Both the position numbers and the translations under genes were made by a program. 64,000 bases of DNA from the NCBI GenBank assembly GCA_905250115.1, contig CAJNOI010000080.1:310001-374000 (forward strand), given 5' to 3'. Numbering within the stretch: the first letter of the stretch is position 1; each line of letters begins with the position of its first letter. Of the stretch, positions 35,508 to 48,599 are shown piece by piece. The DNA comes from Adineta steineri. Its lineage: Eukaryota; Rotifera; Eurotatoria; Adinetida; Adinetidae. The notes beneath the pieces are model-generated. The model was not told the DNA's origin. It saw only the letters and a program-made list of their open reading frames with translations, and ran no database searches.

Positions 35508-36081
35508 AATTGATAATACACAATCGATTTTAATAATAAGAAGAAAAATTCAATATGGTGAATTATCGTAAAAATGACGGTCTGATAATATATACTTCTA
35601 AGAGTGTGGGTGGGCGGAAGGTGTGACGTTTTGACGAAACAAGAAGTAACCATCAATATATATATCGTTTCTTTTTAGTCACCTATTAAATGACAAGTAA
35701 ATAATGATGACGATAGATATACTCAAAACAAATGGATTATGAAAAAAAACCTTTTGTATTTTAGATGATTGTTTGAATAGATTATTTCGAATGTCATATT
35801 TCTTTTTCGAAATATGAATCAATAGCTTGTATATCCACCCACACCTTATTAATCATTAATAACATAACTTTACCGATATATTTAGATTCTGTACATCTAA
35901 ACAATGTCAAATGAGTAAAAAATATTGTCTTTTATACTATACGAATTGTTGTCGTATAAATTAAATATAATCAAAGTGAAAACATTTGTTTCTAATGTAC
36001 ATATCTATGCTTTATTAATAATTACATCTTATAATTTCAAAAAAAATTCATTAAACAAAGAGATCAGAAAAAATATGTTAA
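35508..36081. other. Intergenic, no gene seen
   Basis: This is AT-rich, with the short GTGGGTGGGCGG block at about 35607-35620 as a possible GC-box-like element upstream of the Cys-rich gene. An open frame at 35925-36134 on the plus strand overlaps the opposite peptide gene and looks incidental. Confidence 0.4.
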
Positions 36082-36376
36082 TTAAAATAGTTTATATTTA
36101 TAATGTTCTCCTAATTTTTCATCTTGTTTTGTAAGTAAACCAAATAATTCACATTCATCTCGACATATTTGTGATGCTTTTTCATTATGTTCAAGTTGTT
36201 TTCTTAACTTACAATCTTCTTGACAATCTAGAGACATTTCATAAGTTTGATCAATCATAACAAATAATATGATGAGTATTGTTATATAAACTAAAATATT
36301 AATTCTTTATGAAAAATTCATGTCATTTTTTTTTTAGAAAAAAATCATCCTTACGAAAACTTCGTTTATTTGCCAT
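36082..36376 (-). CDS. Small secreted CX3C-X15-CX3C peptide
   Basis: Exons, in transcript order, are 36376-36355 and 36290-36082, joined across a 64-bp GTAAG...TTTTAG intron, giving 76 residues. The joined start MANKRSFLYITILIILFVMI is a classical signal peptide. The mature part has exactly four cysteines spaced DCQEDC...15 residues...CRDEC, the pattern of helical-hairpin (alpha-hairpinin-like) peptides, and Lys/Glu-rich helices between. The tail is GEHYKYKLF. The fold is inferred from spacing only; convergent evolution is likely. It could be an extracellular signalling, defence or inhibitor peptide. Intron boundaries are consensus but the short first exon lowers certainty. Confidence 0.6.
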
Positions 36377-37184
36377 ATGTTTATTCAATAATTGAAGGAT
36401 AGATAATGAATAACAACGTGTATTCATATGAATATTTATATATAGATAGATGAATGAGTTTATCTTATATATACTTGAAAATTTTTATCTTATTGATATG
36501 TGTGTTCTCTCACTTGATATCATTGTTGATAAACCGTTTTGTTCTACTTATATTTCAAAACTTATTCAATTAATCGATCAATCAACAAGTTTTTGAAGAA
36601 GGTGTCATTGAATATTTCTGTTGTTTTCTAGTAACCAAGTGATTGTTCGATTAATTCAATAGGATTAAATATCTTCTAGATTGTTTGCTATGTTTATTAA
36701 ATTTCCATCAAAAAAAAAAAAAAAGAAGAGGCGAACACATCAATAACACTCTTAGTATTCGATGCTATTTATCAAAAGTACTTCATCAACGGTAAACTTG
36801 AAAGGCAAAAACTCAAATTCGTATTCTTTTCTTTCTTTACAAATAACAACGAATCGAACTTGTATAAATAAACGAGAGGTAGAGAGAGAAAAAAAATGCA
36901 AACTATCATGAAGTATTGAAAAAAAAGGAAGACATAGAAAAGGTATTCTGTTTCTTAGCTTGTGCCTCAAGAGAACTTTAAAAAAATAGAAAAAAAAGAA
37001 ATATTTGTATATGTATGTGTGTCTATGCATCAAGTTGTTAGGAGGAGGAGAAACATGGCATTCATTCATAATTCAACCGACAACGACGATTTGCTTTTCT
37101 TTTTCTTTTCAGAAACAAAAAAAAGAAAATATTTTATCCATAGATCAACATTTGTAATTGAAAAAAACAACGAACGACTATAAA
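36377..37184. other. Divergent intergenic region
   Basis: This lies between the secreted-peptide gene (-) and SPATA1 (+), so it probably carries both promoters. A TATATATA stretch at 36436-36446 is about 60 bp upstream of the peptide ATG. A 14-A run is near 36711. No coding sequence is recognised. Confidence 0.4.
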
Positions 37185-40100
37185 ATGCTTCAATTACATG
37201 GTGAAAATGAACATTTTGGTTCATTACCAAGTCTTCGGACACATGATCATCCGCGTCTTAGTATTATAACAACTGATCGTCCTGATTCTTCACAAGTATT
37301 GTTAAACATATAATTTAGCAAAAAACATGAATTTGTTTTTATAGCTTGTTGATTTACACATCTATATTGTCCCAAAAAAAGTATGGAAAGATGTTCAACG
37401 TTTAGCTACAAATGAAGCAATGGAAGATGCTGTATCAGCTGGTTTTGTTCGGTAACAAAAAAAAGCAAAGGCATAGAAATATGATTTAATTTTTATTAAT
37501 TATCTAGTGTACCACCAAATATGACAATACGTGAATTACGTAAAACAATTGAAGTTTTATGTGCAAAAGATAGTTATTTTCCACAAGATTATATTTATCT
37601 TCGATCTGTTGGTAGATCTATGACAAAAGTTAAATCAAAACAAGAAGATGAATTAAGAGTTAAAAACTATCGTCCACCACAGGTAAGACATGAGCTTCTT
37701 TTTCTTTTTGTTTTTCAATTGCAAAACTAATCGATCAATCTATTTGTTATTTTAGACATTTGCACCTGAGGTAAGCAAATATTTTTTTCTTTGAAAAAAA
37801 AATGTTATTTCTTTTCTATTAGATCTATTTACTTGAAGGTCGACAAGAAGATTACGCACCACCTGTAAGTGTTTCACCATCAAATTTATCAATTTGTGAT
37901 CTATGCGGTAATCATCATGGTAGTGGTGAACATCATGATAATGATCCTTCTGAATATAATAAACCTCGTCATACTCTTAATGATCTTGGACGATCACCAT
38001 CAAGACTTACTCAAAATTATCAACGACAACCAGTACAAGGTGGAAGAAATTATGGTTCAAATGAACCAGTAGAAAGACAAAGTTACACTAAATTACCACA
38101 AATGCGTTCGGGTAATTTACATTTAATAAAATATTAAATAAATAAAGTTTTTTTTTCTTGTTCTTTTAGATCCCGAAGACTCATCAACACAGTAAGTAGA
38201 AGGAGAATGATAGTTATAAAAAAGAAATTCATTTTCATCCAATAAATAAAGTAAAAGAATGATCACCTTCCTTCTAGCCTATCTGATGGACCAAGTTCTG
38301 GATCGAGGTATAAACATAAATTCGTTGTTGTTGTTGTTGTTGTTGTTTTCCTTCATATCACATAAATAACTAATCATTGTGATTTGTTTTAATTGATCTA
38401 TGAATCTCTATATATTGATAATTGAAAAGATCTTTTTGATTTCTATTCAGTAATTTATCGAAATTAAAAGAAGAACAAGAACGTCTTCGTCGACGTCAAG
38501 CTGAACTTGAACGAATGCGTCGAGCAGCTGAACAAAAAAAGGCGCAAACGGATCGTAGTGATGGAGATCGTTCTCGATCCGATGCCGAAGACGAAGCTCC
38601 TAAGAGAGCTCACGCATCTTCTTTTCGTGGATATAATGATCGTCAAGTACTTCAAGAACAAAAACGAAAGTAAGTTCTCATTTCTTTTTCAATAAATAAA
38701 AAGAAAAAAGTCTATATCATCAGTTCTATAAGCGTTTTATCATTATTCCCAGCACTAGGTCACTTTCAGGTTACATCGCACTTTATTTAGCATTAAAATA
38801 AAATTTATTAAGGTAGGCATTTTCTATCGACAGTTCGCATGAATTCTTACTCTTAAATATATATATATAGATATTGAATATATTCACGATGTTAAAAATT
38901 GTTATGAGAAAAATAATTGTTAATTTTGTGCATGATTCTTTAGTGTGTAGTTTTTCATTTTCTATTTGTTAATACATCGATAAAAAGAATTGAAAATTAT
39001 CATTCATATTTATTTCAACGGTTAGTCTTATTATTATGAAATCTGTATCTTTTGTATTGTTTTGTCATTCTGTGTGTATTTGATCGCATGATTATATATA
39101 TTTGCACGACATTCTTCTCATATTTTCACTGATTACTTAGTACAAACAGTCTTGAACGTACGAGAAAACCTGAAGAAAAAAAAGTAACAATCAAAAGTCA
39201 AACACCACGTCCAGAATTACGACCACGACCATCACTTAAAGCAACACCTTCGTTAACCAAACAGTAAGATGATTGTACTGTTTGTTAATTCACTTAATCT
39301 TTTATTAAAAACAAATATTTACATGCATTTAATTCATAATTTCTTATGATCGTTTTCCTAAAATTCAATTCATTATTTCAGTGATGAACCAAAACCATCA
39401 AATTTAAAACGTACAAGATTAGGTGGCAATAATAACGATCATGAAAATGCACGACATGAAACGTATGCGTCTTCTTTTTTATTAAGATTTAGTTTTAATC
39501 CTAATATTATTTCATTTATATATATAATTTATAAGCACATCAGTTTATTAGATTGGATATTTTACAAAACAATCTAATAGAACTGAATTAGATGTTCCGT
39601 TTTTTTTCGTCACACTAATATTATCACATTCTATAATAGTTAATATCACTTGTAGATCGTTTTCAACATTTAGAATAACTATTTTTTGTTAGAAATAGAA
39701 ACAAATCAATTCAACATGTTAATTTATTAGCTAAAATTTATTCGATATTATTTTTGAGAATTTATTCATCATAATCTATACTAAGGATGATGACATGCGA
39801 AATTATTTAGCTTGATGATTGATATTCTCGTTGGTAATATCTATCATGGTCTGTAGAGACCGGAAACATGCATTGAACATCTTTGTCCCCTATACTTCAA
39901 TCATCCTTTTAGTTCGTTTTTATCAACAGAACGTTCCGAAACTAATCGTTCAAATTCGGTATCACCAATATCAATAAAAACTCCAAGAACAGCTAGTCAA
40001 TCAGATTCATTAATATTATCGAAAACTAAAGACATAATTGGTACACCAATCGATTCACCTATTTATCAATTATCAAGAAATGAAACTATAGATCATAGTG

Positions 40101-41416
40101 ATGATGAACAACATATTTCAATTAAGTTTACTAACAAATCTCCATCAAGATCAACGCCTGAAATGACGGCTGAGGAGAAAATAATTAATGCTGAGTGAGT
40201 AATTATGATTTACTATCTGTAAATCTTATCGAATATAAATATCCTATCAAACAAGTATATGTGTAAATTCTTCTCCGTGTGTGTATTTGTGTTTTAACTA
40301 ATCATTTCGTTTGATTACTAAATATATGTTTGTGTATTTATTTTAATTATTAACCTTAAAACATAATGAATTTGAATGTAAAATTAAAATTAAAATTTGA
40401 TTTGATTTTTTTATTTGAAAAGGATTGATTTGGAACGACGTAATGCTGAATCTAAACGACGTCGACAATTGGAAGAAGAAGAAGAACAAAAGAAAAAAGG
40501 CAATAATCATCGACGAAGAGATATATTCAAAGGAATAGGAGATGATCGTGAGTATTTCAAAGATTTATCAGTAGGAGTTTTTTTCGAAAGAAATTTAATT
40601 GAGTACTCAATTTAAGAACATATATTGTTATTTTTTTGAATTTGAATAGCTTCCTATTGAATCCTAACAAATTCTTTGCAAGTGATTGAAAACAGAACTA
40701 GATATAAATCATAATCCCTATTATCAAGAAATAAGAATATGATATATTATTTTGTTTTCTAGCTGATGCATTACGTACTCGTCATCAAGAACTTCGTACT
40801 CGTCGTCTTGATTTAGAAAAAGTTCGTGAAGAAGTTATAAAACATTTAAAAAATATTCATAATCGAATAACATTACGACGAAAAGAAGGTATTTTCTGAA
40901 ATTCTTAGTTAATATTTCATTCGAATGTTTATATTTTAGCACGTGATATGTGGAAGAAAAAATATTTTAATGAAAAGAAAAAACATCCACAATTAGATGA
41001 ACGTATTTCGACATTAAAAACTGAATTAGACCAAATACATAAAAAAACTTCGCAAACAATGGAAGCTGAAGCAAAATATGCAGCACAAATGGGTTATATA
41101 AAAGAAGCTGAAGCTGGAGTATAATATTACATATGATTTATTTTCTTATTGATTTATTTTTTTAGAGTTCTATTGCACAAATAACACGTATTAATCATGA
41201 AAATCAAGATATTCGTCATCAACTTGAACAAGCAAAATTACGTTTAACAACTGATGTTAAAGTAAATACTATTAAATAGTATTTTGATTTTTTTTTTATT
41301 TATTTATTTTATTTTAGCTACGAAATCAAGCTGAAAACGAATGTCGATTATTAAAACATGAATTAAATCAAGCTAAAATGAACTTAAATGACATAAAATC
41401 TCGTGCTGGACCTTAA
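37185..41416 (+). CDS. SPATA1: SPATA1, spermatogenesis-associated protein 1 homologue
   Basis: Sixteen exons: 37185-37295, 37345-37451, 37508-37682, 37756-37770, 37823-38111, 38170-38191, 38278-38307, 38451-38669, 39141-39263, 39382-39462, 39913-40194, 40423-40547, 40763-40888, 40940-41118, 41166-41261 and 41318-41416, giving 692 residues. The N-terminal domain (about 35-145: VDLHIYIVP, SAGFVRVPPNMTIRELR, YIYLRSVGRSM, APEIYLLEGR) matches SPATA1, and the C-terminal 200 residues are a long coiled coil as in that family. The middle is Arg/Glu/Ser-rich and disordered. The family's biochemical role is poorly known; it is expressed in testis of vertebrates and may be ciliary. Exon 4 is 15 nt, exon 6 is 22 nt and exon 7 is 30 nt. 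Confidence 0.87.
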
Positions 41417-41542
41417 TTTTTTCTTTTTTTTTTACTGCAATATACAATGGCGGGAAAAAACGGGGATGCATATATATATATATTGAATATAATAACTAAA
41501 CTAAGAACAAACAAACAAAAGAATTTCAAAGATTAATAAAGT

Positions 41543-42181
41543 TTAATCATCTTTATCATCATCATCATGTTTACCATTTGATTTCTTTTTATCTTTCTTT
41601 TTCTTATCATCTTTTTTAGCTTTACGATCAGCTGTACGATAGGATTCTTTTGATGCTGGTGTTGAACTATGATCTTTGTGTATTTCAGCAATAATACGTT
41701 CTTCAGTTTGATGTAAATGTTGTTTGAGTAAATCAAGAATATTATGAAGATCAACTGAAACTGTTGCATCATGTTCATGATGATCGTCATGTTTATGATC
41801 AAAATCTTTATTATTATCAGCATCTTCTATCAAAAAGAAAAATCAATAGAATTTTTATAAACAAAAAGAAATAATAATTCATTTACCTTTACTACCATCA
41901 TGAGCATCGGCTGCAGCAGCAGCTGTTGCTATAAGAATAACATATATCGTTTTTTTAATTATATTTTGTTATTTTAAAAACAAACTTACTTGTCGTAGTA
42001 TCAACAGTAGTTGTTACAGTCGTCTCAACGACTTTTACTGCAGGAACTACAACAGCAACTGGTGCTTGCGTATAACTTACTATTAAATGTAAACATTAAT
42101 TTGGATTTATGATTTATATTTTGAAGATTGAAACTAACCTGCAATACATATTGCTAGAACAATAAAGATTTGTAGATGCAT
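41543..42181 (-). CDS. Secreted charged protein (Thr/Ala, His/Asp, Lys-rich)
   Basis: Exons, in transcript order, are 42181-42139, 42079-41990, 41928-41887 and 41826-41543, giving 152 residues. The start MHLQIFIVLAICIAVSYTQA is a signal peptide with a likely cut after Ala. Next come a Val/Thr/Ala-rich stretch, a His/Asp cluster (DHKHDDHHEHD, near 65-75) that could bind metal, an amphipathic segment (VDLHNILDLLKQHLHQTEER) and a Lys-rich tail ending DDDDKDD. No family is recognised. A run of TATATATATATA lies 70-90 bp upstream of the ATG. The 3' end faces SPATA1, whose stop is 126 bp away. Confidence 0.7.
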
Positions 42182-43781
42182 TGTAACTCAGATATTAGTG
42201 ACTCTTAGTGAATATTAATACGGAGAAAATGTTCAGATGTGAACGCGCCAGATATATATATATATATACGATGTACAAGGGAGAGAGAGAGAGAGAAATA
42301 AGAGCAGACAAAAAAGGAGCATCAATCATAATTCTTCTCACACATAGAAAATAACTCATTGACCGGACTATAGAAAAAGAAACCGCAGCATCATTTATCT
42401 ATCTATCACTTTATAGTAGAAAGTAAAAATAAAGGCCAAAAGGGCAACATCAGACAATGCACAGCTGTCATTCACATCTATACATATTGATTAGATATAC
42501 AAATGAATAGACGCATCCTCACCACCATACTTGTCGATGCCCTATGTCTATACCATATTATTATATTCTCAAAGTATAATTCTTTGCTCACTATAGCATG
42601 ATAGTACGTAATAAGATTCATAAGTCGATCATGAGAGAAATGATATATTCTTCGGTCACAGAAATACAGTCTGTTTATCTATCATTCAAAGAGATATAAA
42701 TGAGAAGAAGCCAAACTACCACAATAATGAACAGATGTTTAGTCTGAAAATGAAAGTAAGATGTTAACAAAAACAATGTATAATATAAGATCGATTGCAT
42801 TCATATTATTTCATAAATATAAAAAAAAGAAGATTTATAAAATTAAATTCTCGTTAATAACCGAAGTTATTTTATTTTTTATATTCATTTTTTGTATATT
42901 CTTATTACATGAATTTCTAAAAAAATAACCATAAATCAATTTACTGGTTGACAAATGTCAGACCCGTACATGAAGGGAGAAGGCAGTAGTTTTCTTTGCG
43001 AAAAGGCAATGTTTTACATTCTATCAATCAAATTATCTGACAACCGCCTAAAGATAACATACGAAGAAGTTTTCAACTAACATCGTCAGAAAAAAATCTG
43101 CTATTATACAAATACAATAAGTTTATTAGATTCAATGCAGATTTTTCTATAATTTGTTGTTTTTCTTTCGGAAATCATTTATTAACCTTATTATCTATGA
43201 ATCCTATTTGATTTTTCAATTGCAAATTGTTCGACATACTTCAAATAAAATATATCTAAATCATTAATTATATTTCTTTTAAATAAAAATTCTTATTTGT
43301 ATGCGAACTAATCATAGGAAAATAAAATCCTATTATTATGTAAATCTAAATCTAACTAATACGATATAAGTATTTACTTTTCAAGCACGCATCTATCTAC
43401 TTTAAAATTCAATATTAATAAGTTTTATCTTGTATACTCTAAAATAATTACAATATAACCGTGATAAAGTATATGATTATTATAAATAGAAAATCATGCT
43501 TAAAATATTTATCTCGTCATATGATAGCATTTTTTTTAAAAACTATATCTATAATTAATTGTATCGTATATTTAACATTATTGTTAAAATAGTAGTACAT
43601 GCTGGTTATTTTTTTTTTCATAGAAATTATTGATTAATACAAGCATGTAAATTACAGAATACTCAAAATGAGTATTAAAAGACAGAAAAAAGAACATCAT
43701 AATTTTATGATTAAGTTAGTATTTAAAGACAAAATATAAAAATTATGTTGAATTATAATTATTTATAATATTCCTTCTGTT
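42182..43781. other. Intergenic, no gene seen
   Basis: After the upstream promoter with its (TA)n tract and a GA run (42280-42297), the stretch is AT-rich. No open frame of note on either strand. Confidence 0.5.
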
Positions 43782-45041
43782 TTAATACACCGGATATGAT
43801 GGTATTCGATGAGTAGGAATGTTATTATTATGATGATGATGACGAGCTGATGTTGGTTGATAAAATTGATGATGCATACGATCAAGTAATGCTATTGGTT
43901 GCTGATTAATAAATTCAAAACGTGATCGTCTTGGTTGTTGTTGTTGTTGTTGTTGTATACGACCCACAAAATCACTTGTTGATCTTGTTGATGTTAATAA
44001 AACTGAAAGAGGTGAACAAAGATTTTCTACAAAACGCGATGAAATATCTTCATAATGTTTTGTTGAAATTGGTAAATTTTGTTGCAATGAAATATCACGT
44101 CGACGTATACGTCTTGCAGGTAATGCTAAAGGCTGATTGTCATAAATACTTTTTATGCGTTGTTGACGATGATCAGTACTACATGAACGTTTTGAAATAA
44201 TTGCTTTTTTCTCATTAATTATTTCTGTTCGTTCATCGGATGATGAACTTGACTGAATTGTTGATGATATTATTTGTTGTTTACGAATACGACGACAACG
44301 ACGCTTACGATTCGTATTTGTTAATGATACATTTGTAGAGTTATCATCATCATCATCACTTGAATGAGATATTATTGGTGGTACATTTCCTGTTGTTGTT
44401 GTTGTTGTACAAGATGATGATAGTAATGGATAAGTACGTGATGATGTTACTAATGGATTCGAGGATAATTTTGATGAAACATGTATTGAAACAACTTGTC
44501 GTTTTTCTGGACTCATTACTTCAATACTTGTTTTAAGTGGAGTTTTTCCATTTGAAGATGATAAACTTGATGAATGTAAGTTTTCATAATCATCATCAGT
44601 CGAATCAATTTTTGTTTGTTTCATTATTGGAGGAGGAGGTTGAACAATTATTTCATTATATGTTTTATTTGCATATGTTGTTGATAATGAATCAGCTAAA
44701 TATTGTTCACATTCGAGTGTTAAGGCATGAAATAAATCATCTAATGTCGAAGAATTTAGAAGCGGTTGTGTCGTCTGTTGTTTTTGTATGTCAGACTGTT
44801 GAATACGATGACGTTGACGATGTTGTTTCACTAATGACGAGTCACGACGTGGTGGTAATGGTAATGTTGATGTTGATGCTGTGATTGAAGGTAATTTTGG
44901 TGAAGAATGGTAATCATGATCAGCAAATGTCATTAATGAAGATGTTTTATTTACTGATTCTTGACTAATTCCTATCGTTGATGATGGTTCATTTTGAAGT
45001 ATATCAGATAAGAGAAGATTAAGACGATTTAATGGATTCAT
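43782..45041 (-). CDS. Disordered Ser/Thr/Gln-rich protein, unknown
   Basis: This is a single exon of 419 residues. Most of it is low complexity: Ser/Thr runs, poly-Gln (8 Gln near 367), a His run near the C-terminus, and basic clusters such as RKRRCRRIRK (near 245) that could act as a nuclear signal. Two segments look ordered: the N-terminus NRLNLLLSDILQ and LDDLFHALTLECEQYLADS (near 100), which reads as an amphipathic helix. PPPPIMK is a possible SH3/EVH1-type proline site. Codon use and the absence of stops over 1.26 kb support a real gene. I do not recognise the family. Confidence 0.7.
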   Translation of the reverse strand: MNPLNRLNLLLSDILQNEPSSTIGISQESVNKTSSLMTFADHDYHSSPKLPSITASTSTLPLPPRRDSSLVKQHRQRHRIQQSDIQKQQTTQPLLNSSTLDDLFHALTLECEQYLADSLSTTYANKTYNEIIVQPPPPIMKQTKIDSTDDDYENLHSSSLSSSNGKTPLKTSIEVMSPEKRQVVSIHVSSKLSSNPLVTSSRTYPLLSSSCTTTTTTGNVPPIISHSSDDDDDNSTNVSLTNTNRKRRCRRIRKQQIISSTIQSSSSSDERTEIINEKKAIISKRSCSTDHRQQRIKSIYDNQPLALPARRIRRRDISLQQNLPISTKHYEDISSRFVENLCSPLSVLLTSTRSTSDFVGRIQQQQQQQPRRSRFEFINQQPIALLDRMHHQFYQPTSARHHHHNNNIPTHRIPSYPVY

Positions 45042-48000
45042 TTAAATATTTAATGTACTCTAAAATGACAGATCATTTATCTTTTTTGTATAATAATACA
45101 CATCTAGACACAATGTTAATTGAACGTTATGTATCAATATTTTTAAAATTTATTTCATAATATCTCGTCTACGTTTCCTTTTATTAATCAAACTAGTTTT
45201 TTTGTTGTTGATAAATTTAATAATAAGTGACAACAAAATATTCTTTCTTCTAACTAATTATCTACTTATCGGTTTGTACTAACGAGTCGTCAATCCATTA
45301 TTTCCCTTTGACATAAAAATATGAAAATAAACTGTAACTTACGCCGAAGAATTATGATGTTATTCTTGTTTTAACTAGTTATTTATAGAATGATAAAAAT
45401 ACTATATGCTGCTCACAATGTGAAAAAATATTCTAGTCATTCGTTCTATTTAAAATTAGAAATAACACAACAATCAGAAGAATATTAGATAGGCATGGTA
45501 AAGAAGAAGAAAAAGAAAAAAAAAGAGAGAGAGAATAAAGAAACATTGCCTGCCATCTCTTTTTCTTTTCTATAAATATAAAGACGAAGGAGAAAAAAAA
45601 GAACAAGGCTATCCATTCTTGTTTAGCTGATAGAATAATCAAGAATGATGACTTATATTTTCTTTTTTTTCCTTCTTCGATCTACAACCTATAGAACACG
45701 AACTCTAGTAACTGACACATAAATATAATAAAAAAAGAAGGGACGACACAGACGAGAGATGAATGATTATCGTTATTTATGTCTGTCAACTAATTCTCTC
45801 CTACAATTTCATGACGACATCAAAGATTAAAAATGACCATTAACTACTCTTGAGACATCCTAGGGGCTTCCGACAACTCATAAACTTTACATAATAAAAA
45901 AGAAATTGAAGTTAAAAAGAAGAAAAAAAGAAGAGAATGGCATCATTGATATATTCATTTCTCTTTATAAATGTACACATATGGTAGACGTGAAATGTAA
46001 ATTCAAGCCACAATAAGATATAAACCCATCATAACTCTTTTATTCATTCGTTGTTCTAATTTCCCAGTAGACTTACATTGGCATCGTCAATATTCATTGT
46101 AACATAGTAACATGCTTCACACAATGCGTGATTGTACTATTACTGCATGCTCATTCATTCATTCTTTTTCTCACATTCTACTCAATGTCAATAGGGCTTT
46201 TTAGCACACAATGAGTCGTTCTTTACTGATGATGAGGGGATAAAAATCGATAGAACACTCGCTCATATGCACAGTATGAAGACTAGAGTGGTGGTACCTC
46301 TCTCTATAATTATAGATCAGTACTCGACATGTATACATATATACATGTGAAGTGGACCAAAAGTAACATAACACAGAATTTTTTTCATTTCTTCTTTGTA
46401 CATGATCAATAAGATATATTATTTATAGTACATATACTATATAGTATTAGTAAGAATGTAGTAATTTATATTTGTATGTAATTATAATAAAAATGTGATA
46501 TTTTATTTTTTTGTTTACTCATCACGTTCAATGAAGGAAATCTGATCTAATTAATTTTAATTTCATTTGAACTAAATCAATCAAACTCATTTCACAGATC
46601 GTAATATGTAAACAAATTTATTAAAAACGAAATAAAGCTCGAGAAAATATCAGATTTCTCTTACATTCACATACAATTCTATGTTTTACTACATCTTTAT
46701 TTAATATCATATCGTATAAATATTATATCAAATTGACTATATACAACAAGAAAATAAAAAAATATTCTGTATCCATCTTATATAAATACAACATATGTAT
46801 TGTTTATCAGATATTATAACTTTTTCCAAGGTTAATCATTAGAATTTATATATGTATGTAAGAAAATTGTTTGAAATTATAAACAATATAATCTTGATTG
46901 TATATTCATATTTTTAAAAAATAAAATAAAATACACTTTCATCATATGCAAATTATACAACATCAAACTGTTCATAAAGTCTAACAATATCTCGTGTATT
47001 TATTCTGCATGATAAGAATATAGTAGAATAAATACTTCATAGATGAAAAGGATGATTCTCAATTTTCATCTGAAATATGAGATCAAAACTAATGTCTATG
47101 TGTGTTTTTTTACAGTTTCATGATTTTTATATTGAAGATGAATGAGGCTCAATATTATCTTGATTTGAATAGTATTGAAAACAATTTTATTGATAAATAT
47201 ATCCTCACAGATCGATACCATGATAAACTATTGAATTGACAGAAATATTTACTAAAAGCAATAGTACAAATATAAATCAATATGATTAATATTTCTATCC
47301 CAGACTTGATCGAAATATAACATATGAATAGTTTTCGTACCTTGAGAAATACAAACATCAATCAAATAATAATATTTATTTTCTTTTTCATTCATCATAT
47401 TTAATGATTTCCACATAAATACGTTTTTTTCTCTTATACAAAATCAATATTTTAATAGAATATCGTTTTGTTGTTGTTGTTTAATATGAAAATAAATAGT
47501 TGTTAAATATCGATATTTATATCTTATAGTATATTTTACAACTAAACTACGAATATCAATGATAAACATATGACATTCGTTTTGATAATATAAATCCTTT
47601 TAATCTACAAAATAAAAAAATATTGACTCGAAATATTTTCTTTTTACTTAATATCTTCGCTGATCTTTTAATTGTTCGTTTTAAATAATTATTTACTACT
47701 CAGATTTCATAAATAATAACAAATCTTTTTTGAAATCTTAACAAGTTAAACTTAAATTTACGATACAAAAAATTAATTCTAACACATACGTATGTAATTG
47801 ATCATTTATTAATACCTGTAACTCATAAATTAACTAAAGTAAATAAGAATTAAGCTAAAAAAACCGTACTTAGAATAACATCTGAAAAATATTTTTGATG
47901 ATTATCACATTCGTGCCACTGTCAATCATATCGTCTAGTAGAAAGAAAATATTCTTCTTCTTCTCTATCTGTTGATTTGTCTTCTAATTATAAACAGAAA

Positions 48001-48599
48001 AAAAAAGAAGTCAACTATCGATAAAATGTCACAATTACCCATCAAACAAGTCCAAAAAAACGAAGAAGAAGAAGACAAGAGTCTTTAATCTATTATTCTA
48101 TAGATTTGTATATTTTTTTTAATAAACACTGGACATAATTCGGAATTGTCTTTTTTAATATTTGACGTTTACATTTAACAAATAAAGTCTTCTTTTATTT
48201 CTCTTTTTTTCTGTCTGTTCGTTCTGTGCGACAACATAAAAAACCAACCGCTACCGTCGTCATCGATTGATTTTGCTTTGCAGCGGTATATGCATACATC
48301 TACATACACACACGTCGAATACAATAGAATCGAAAGAAAAACGACGACGAAAGTCATCATCAACATTTTGACACCATCATTCACCAAACACTCATCAGTG
48401 ATTCTTGACAAGGCAATACAACATTTAATATACACGGGTAAGTGTGTATATGTATATATATATATTATGTATATTATCATTATCATCATAAATTAATATA
48501 CTTATAGTTTTCATTTATCATATATTAAAAAATTCATTTTTATTGAAGAAAGTTAAACAAATATATATGTGATTATTGTTCTTACGATATGTTTTTGTC
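45042..48599. other. Long intergenic region with 5' UTR exon of the discoidin gene
   Basis: No protein gene is seen. The less AT-rich block at about 48225-48437 ends in a strong donor GG|GTAAGTG at 48438, and TACTTATAG at 48499-48507 is a matching acceptor; together they suggest a 70-bp 5' UTR intron for the gene starting at 48600. GA runs lie near 45520 and 49087. Open frames at 48175-48489 in both directions are incidental. Confidence 0.45.

Noticed and set aside
48175-48496. Overlapping 104- and 72-codon frames on opposite strands
   Set aside because: They coincide with a likely 5' UTR exon (strong donor at 48438) and (TA)n sequence; there is no protein family pattern.
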